DNA from: Paracentrotus lividus
Lineage: Eukaryota; Echinodermata; Echinoidea; Camarodonta; Echinidae
Length of the DNA: 64,000 nucleotides
Reading direction: 5' to 3'
Assembly: GCA_940671915.1 (NCBI GenBank)
Contig: CALNVZ010000649.1
Location: 5,341,127 to 5,405,126, forward strand
Below, piece after piece: positions 1 through 64,000 of this stretch; position 1 is the first letter of the stretch, and each line of letters starts with the position of its first letter. Below the pieces are notes generated by a model. That model did not search any database and was not told where the DNA came from. It worked only from the letters and a program-made list of their open reading frames with translations. The position numbers were made by a program, and so were the translations under genes.

Positions 1-59
1 ATATTTTGGTTTAGTTTCCCGTGTCGTTAGGCCTACTGGCTTTCCAGGTAGGGACATTA

Positions 60-155
60 GACCAAATGGTAATTTGACCAACTGATTATATCAGACAAAC
101 AACCAAGAGGGATTAGACCAAATGGGCATTAGTCAAAGTGGATTTACACCAAGTG
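60..155. repeat. Fragment of a TTAGACCAA repeat-array element
   Basis: This segment has spaced variants of ATTAGACCAAATGG and ends with the same closing block (a version of AGTCAAAGTGG) seen at 13121-13612 and 50580-50873. Only one arm is visible, so the copy is partial or cut by the window edge. The repeat unit is about 16 bases. No coding potential is seen. The family is not one I can name. Confidence 0.6.
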
Positions 156-439
156 CAAGTTTCCTGATGAGGTGTAGAAGTCGTGGTATTCCTGTGGTAT
201 TTTCATGTGGTATTATGGTAATTAGCTCATTTGCATAAAATGATTTGGTATGCACAAATCAGTATTTTTTAAGTTTAACTTAATAAACAGTAATTCAATG
301 CATATTGATGTATTTTCTTTTCGGGAAATTTATTTCCTAAACACAGAGTAACATCGAGAGCGATAATTATGAATTTTGCATTATCATCAAAGAAATATAG
401 AAATAACTTACTGTGACCCAAAATATTTTTGCAAAATGT
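156..439. other. AT-rich sequence, no feature seen
   Basis: I see no gene, transposon end or repeat here. It separates the dispersed repeat on the left from the minisatellite on the right. Confidence 0.5.
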
Positions 440-690
440 TTGGTATATTATCAGCGTGTGGTATTCTTTAGTGTGTGCGGTATTCCTTGTGGTAACGGCG
501 TGCGGTATCCTGTGGTAACGGCGTGTGGTAATCCTGTGGTAACGGCGTGTGGTATCCTGTGGAACGGACGTGTGGTAAATCCTGTGGTAACGGCGTGTGG
601 TAATTATGTGGTAATCCTGTGGTAACGGTGTGTGGTAATCCTGTGGTAACTTTGTGTGGTAATGGGTTGTGGTAATAATTTTTTTACCAC
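440..690. repeat. Minisatellite, GTGGTAACGGCGT type
   Basis: Imperfect tandem units of roughly 21-24 bases built on TGTGGTAA, alternating with ACGGCG or TCC. Unit length and spacing drift. It runs directly into the second, palindromic array at about 690. The open frames that cross it are by-products of the repeat. Confidence 0.85.
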
Positions 691-1345
691 ACGAATTTGT
701 GTGGTAATGTCCAATTTACCACAGGATTCGTGTGGTAATTCATTGTGGTAATGTCCCAATTTTACCACAGATTCGGTGTGGTAATTCATGTGGTAAATGT
801 CCCAATTTACCACAGGATTCGTGTGGTAATCCATGTGGTAATGTCCCAATTTTACCACAGGATTCGTGTGGTAATTCGTGTGGTAATGTCCCAATTTTAC
901 CACAGGATTCGTGTGGTAATTCGTGTGGTAATGTCCCAATTTTACGCACGGAATTCGTGTGGTAAATTGTCCAATTTTACCACAGGATTCGTGTGGTAAT
1001 TGTGGTGGTAATGTCCCAATTTTACCACAGGATTCGTGTGGTAAATGTCCAATTTTACCACAGGATTCGTGTGGTAATCCATGTGGTAATGTCCCAATTT
1101 TACCACAGGATTCGTGTGGTAAAAATGTCCCATTTTTACCACAGTGTTCGTGTGGTAATTCATGTGGTAAATGTCCCAATTTTACCACAGGATTCGTGTG
1201 GTAAAAATGTCCCAATTTTACCACAGGATTCGTGTGGTAAAATGTCCCAATTTTACACAGGATTTCGTGTGGTAAAATGTCCTGTGGTAATTACCACAGG
1301 ATTACCACAGGACATTACCACAGGATTACCACAGGACATTTTTTG
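690..1345. repeat. Palindromic minisatellite (TTACCACA / TGTGGTAA)
   Basis: Tandem units of roughly 40-47 bases, each with GTCCCAATTT, then TTACCACAGGATTCG, then one or two TGTGGTAA blocks. TTACCACA and TGTGGTAA are exact reverse complements about 7 bases apart, so almost every unit can form a short hairpin. The last 70 bases (about 1277-1345) become a run of alternating inverted blocks. Long open frames on both strands are repeat translations, not genes. Confidence 0.9.
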
Positions 1346-1364
1346 TAAGGGCACTTCCATTTAT

Positions 1365-1635
1365 GACCACTCTTATCATCACCACCACCTCCACCATCCC
1401 CACACCACCACCATACACCACCACACACACCACACCACCACCACCACCGCCACCACCACCACCACCACCACTACCCACACACCACCACCAGCATCACCAC
1501 CACCACTATCCACCACCACCACCACCACTATCCACCGACACTACACCACCACCATCACCAACAACACACCACCATCACCACCACCATTTACCACTACCAC
1601 CACCACACCACCACCCACCACACCACCCTAACCAC
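1365..1635. repeat. CAC/CCA trinucleotide-rich microsatellite
   Basis: About 270 bases of imperfect CAC (ACC) triplets. The forward frames give Thr-, His- or Pro-rich peptides that are simple repeat translations. It lies immediately upstream of the presumed promoter. Confidence 0.9.
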
Positions 1636-1649
1636 ACCTTGATCTGTGT

Positions 1650-1885
1650 TTGCACTTTCCGCAATCACTAACAATCCCTCGAGTGTCTGCACGAGTGTTT
1701 GTTTACGTTATTTCTGCCGCGATCACACACAGCACGCCCATGCATGGCACACACAGCACCCAGGCCAGCCAGGCGCGGCGCGGCGAGGCCAGCTCAAATG
1801 ACTCATTCCCGTTGTTTGAATATGGCGGTCTTTTTGTATTTGCAAAGCGACGTTTTTCTCTCAAACTGACTTATCGAGGCGATTT
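1650..1885 (+). promoter_or_regulatory. RGS3: Putative RGS3 promoter and 5' non-coding exon
   Basis: The stretch is distinctly richer in GC and CpG than its surroundings (for example the GCGCGGCGCGGCGAGG block near 1770). It contains an AP-1-like TGACTCA near 1799 and a YY1-like ATATGGCGG at 1821, a motif often seen at transcription starts. A strong donor, GTAAGT, begins at 1886, and the first coding exon has an acceptor with untranslated bases before its ATG at 3935, so a spliced 5' non-coding exon is needed. The ATG at 1822 opens a short upstream frame of 15 codons ending at 1869. The exon and start site are inferred; no transcript data are available. Confidence 0.5.
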
Positions 1886-3304
1886 GTAAGTATTTTTTAG
1901 TCTTATCTTGTGTAATTCTTGCATGATCTTTGAAGCAAATGTTTCAATATAAATGCCCATGCATCGTGGTTTATTCTTGGGGGAATTGGGAATCGATTTT
2001 TAGGGTTATCAATCGCTTCACTGCTTTGCAATTGCAATCAAAACATGTGTGACTGTCTGCATATTATGTGTATGTATGGAGCTGCAGTGCCAGTGGGAAG
2101 TGGGTGCTGGAAATTTATAAACCATGCAAAACAGAAGAGCAGTGTATGTACTGTAGATCTGTTTTAGTTATTTTGCTCATATCCATCATTGAAAGTTTGT
2201 CGATCACTGATTGGTTAGGAGCATTTCACGTGATTTAAAATAATTCTTCTAGAAAAGAAAATTTTCCCATTTGCCCATTTACCGTAGTATATTTGGGAAT
2301 ACTATTTCATCCGCATAATATATGTGCCCAGCATGGATAGCGCAAACATATACGCGCACTGCTATTATGACGTGCATATTTGGCGGCCACGCTGTAAAAT
2401 AAAGTCAAATCAAGAATTGATCACTGAATGATGGTTAAGTTTGATCTCTCTTTAATCTAAGTGTTAAACCTCTTTATTCATTTATTTATTTATTTCATAT
2501 TTTATTTTTTGATGAGGGATATAAAACAACTATACGTTGCTTTATTTGCAAGAATGGTTAAATCTACACGATCTTAACGACTTGAATATTCCTATTTCCT
2601 TCAGGGCTAAAGCCCTCCAGGAAATGGAAATATTTCAGTAGCTGCGATCTATAGATTAAACCATCCTTGCTCAAGGTCCGTATATTTGTACAACATTTGT
2701 CGTTCTATAGATCTACTTGAAAGCTAACATGTAATCTATAAATTATTTACTGACATGTCCTCCAATTCATTTAAGTCCAATTTGGTCTGGTGACTATTGT
2801 ACAGTCACTGGCAGTATACCAAACTTATTGTACCTAAGTAATACTTGTCCTTCCTGGGACTTATGCTGTCTGTTTTGTGTTAGGCCTACATATGGCATTT
2901 ATCAACATGTGTAAGTTAATTTTTCAAGTTTGAGCATTTGGCTCTAAAGCCTAGTAGAAATATGTAATAATTGCCTCTGAGAGAAATAAATTTTCCGTAA
3001 ACTTTATATCACAATCATAAAATGAAACCAACCAAACATCTGCCATATTTCTCTCAGACTGCACTGGCATTGCGCCACCAGTGGTGGGCGGGGGTTGAAT
3101 GTAAATACATTGTATGACCGATTGAGCTAAGAAAGTTAGATGAATTCCGGACAAGAGCTAATAAAAAAAAAAAAAAAAAAAAATCACAGAATAAAAAGCA
3201 AAGATCACAGTAGAATTTCAGAAACGTACAGTAGCTGAGAAATAATTTCAACATGACTGTCTAAGTAAAACCTTTTGTTGATAATAATATTGATAATATT
3301 TTTT
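1886..3304 (+). other. 5' UTR intron, left part
   Basis: Likely intron between the presumed 5' exon and coding exon 1. I see AT-rich sequence and a poly-A stretch near 3162-3183, but no gene and no clear transposon ends. Confidence 0.4.
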
Positions 3305-3400
3305 TATTTTATACCTCTTTTCCAATATACTGATCTTGGAGGGCTTTTTATATTTTATACCTCTTTTCCAATATACTGATCTTGGAGGGCTTTTTATATG
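3305..3400. repeat. 46-bp tandem duplication
   Basis: A block that includes CTCTTTTCCAATATACTG and ends GGAGGGCTTTTTAT occurs twice head to tail with almost no differences, so the duplication is recent. It lies in the presumed 5' UTR intron. Confidence 0.85.
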
Positions 3401-3533
3401 ATGTTACCCTGGACATTGGATCCAATCCTGGGCGACAATTTACAGGCACCCACAATGAAACAATCCTACCAGGTACCCATTTTAACACCTGGGTGAGGTG
3501 AAGCAAGTAGATAAAATGCCTAGCAGTAGCATA

Positions 3534-3606
3534 TCAATTGCCAGGGACTTAACCTTTGACCTTTGCATTGCCAGTCTAGTGATACAACCACTAGTATGAC
3601 GCTCCT
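3534..3606 (-). repeat. tRNA-like (SINE-type) fragment
   Basis: Read on the minus strand this has a box A-like CTAGTGGTTGTATCAC and, about 35 bases on, a box B-like GGTTAAGTCCC. Arm pairing is too poor for a working tRNA, so a tRNA-derived SINE remnant is the better reading. Its body may extend left to about 3410. Confidence 0.4.
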
Positions 3607-3961
3607 TATCGAGTACCGAAGTGTTGAAGTCATAATTGTCCGTCGTCCCAGTTACTGGTTCTAAACAAAAAGCCCTTGCATGAGGTTTAACCTAAACGTG
3701 GTCCAGCAATGGGCTAGACTCCGGCACATACATACACAAACAGGTTTCGGTGCGATCATGATGCTAAATGAAAAAATGAAAATTTGTTTAGAACCAGCAA
3801 CCATGACAACACCACCGTTATGACATCACACTTCGGTACTCTATAATTCTTGATATAGTGCCACAATTGTGAAGCTGATAGGCCTATGTTTTGTCACTTT
3901 TATTTCATTTTTTTAAAATTATGTTTAATTACAGATCTAGTGTGCTTTAAATCAATCCACC

Positions 3962-64000
<60,039 letters not shown>

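Noticed and set aside
604-1224. 206-codon minus-strand frame and similar forward frames
   Set aside because: Translations of the minisatellite in several frames.
440-1345. Regular repeats that resemble a CRISPR array
   Set aside because: The units are contiguous and drift in length, the 'spacers' are themselves repeats, and the context is an animal genome.
1363-1671. Pro/Thr/His-rich frames
   Set aside because: Simple CAC-triplet translation.

Overview
This is eukaryotic, AT-rich, intron-rich animal DNA. It carries one large protein-coding gene on the + strand, one dead receptor gene inside that gene's biggest intron, and a dense load of non-autonomous DNA transposons, LINE fragments, microsatellites and local duplications. 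The protein domains are metazoan. The repeat style (many fold-back elements, LINE tails ending in TAA/ATT runs) and the lone intronless rhodopsin-type GPCR copy fit an invertebrate deuterostome, best guess an echinoderm such as a sea urchin. That placement is inference.

The gene is an RGS3 orthologue (regulator of G-protein signalling 3). Thirteen coding exons, all with GT-AG borders and consistent phase, run from the start codon at 3962 to the right edge, giving about 1,273 residues in the window. In order they encode an N-terminal low-complexity tail (exon 1), a C2 domain (exons 2 to 7), a highly charged linker (exon 7), a PDZ domain split over exons 8 to 10, a long Ser/Arg-rich linker of about 680 residues (exon 10), and the start of a PH-like domain (exons 11 to 13). 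The order C2-PDZ-PH matches long human RGS3. The catalytic RGS domain would lie to the right of the window. A GC-rich segment at about 1650-1885 that ends in a strong splice donor is the likely promoter and 5' non-coding exon.

Layout: 1-1640, fragment of a dispersed repeat, a palindromic minisatellite and a CAC run; 1650-16456, promoter and exons 1-6 with several small transposons in the introns; 16457-48456, a 32 kb intron holding fold-back elements, a GPCR pseudogene, a LINE cluster, a roughly 200-bp satellite array and SINE-like pieces; 48457-64000, exons 7-13 with more inserted elements, a 552-base assembly gap and duplications that touch splice sites.

The most interesting signals are: (1) a 2.1 kb terminal-inverted-repeat element (52228-54340) with eight copies of a 17-base motif; (2) two places where a tandem duplication copied an exon end with its splice donor (exons 5 and 11); (3) a three-copy family of inverted 16-base repeat arrays; (4) several fold-back families, including TTAA-flanked elements for which the window itself contains a paralogous empty site; (5) a repeated peptide module in the RGS3 linker. 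All family assignments come from reading the sequence; no database search was run.
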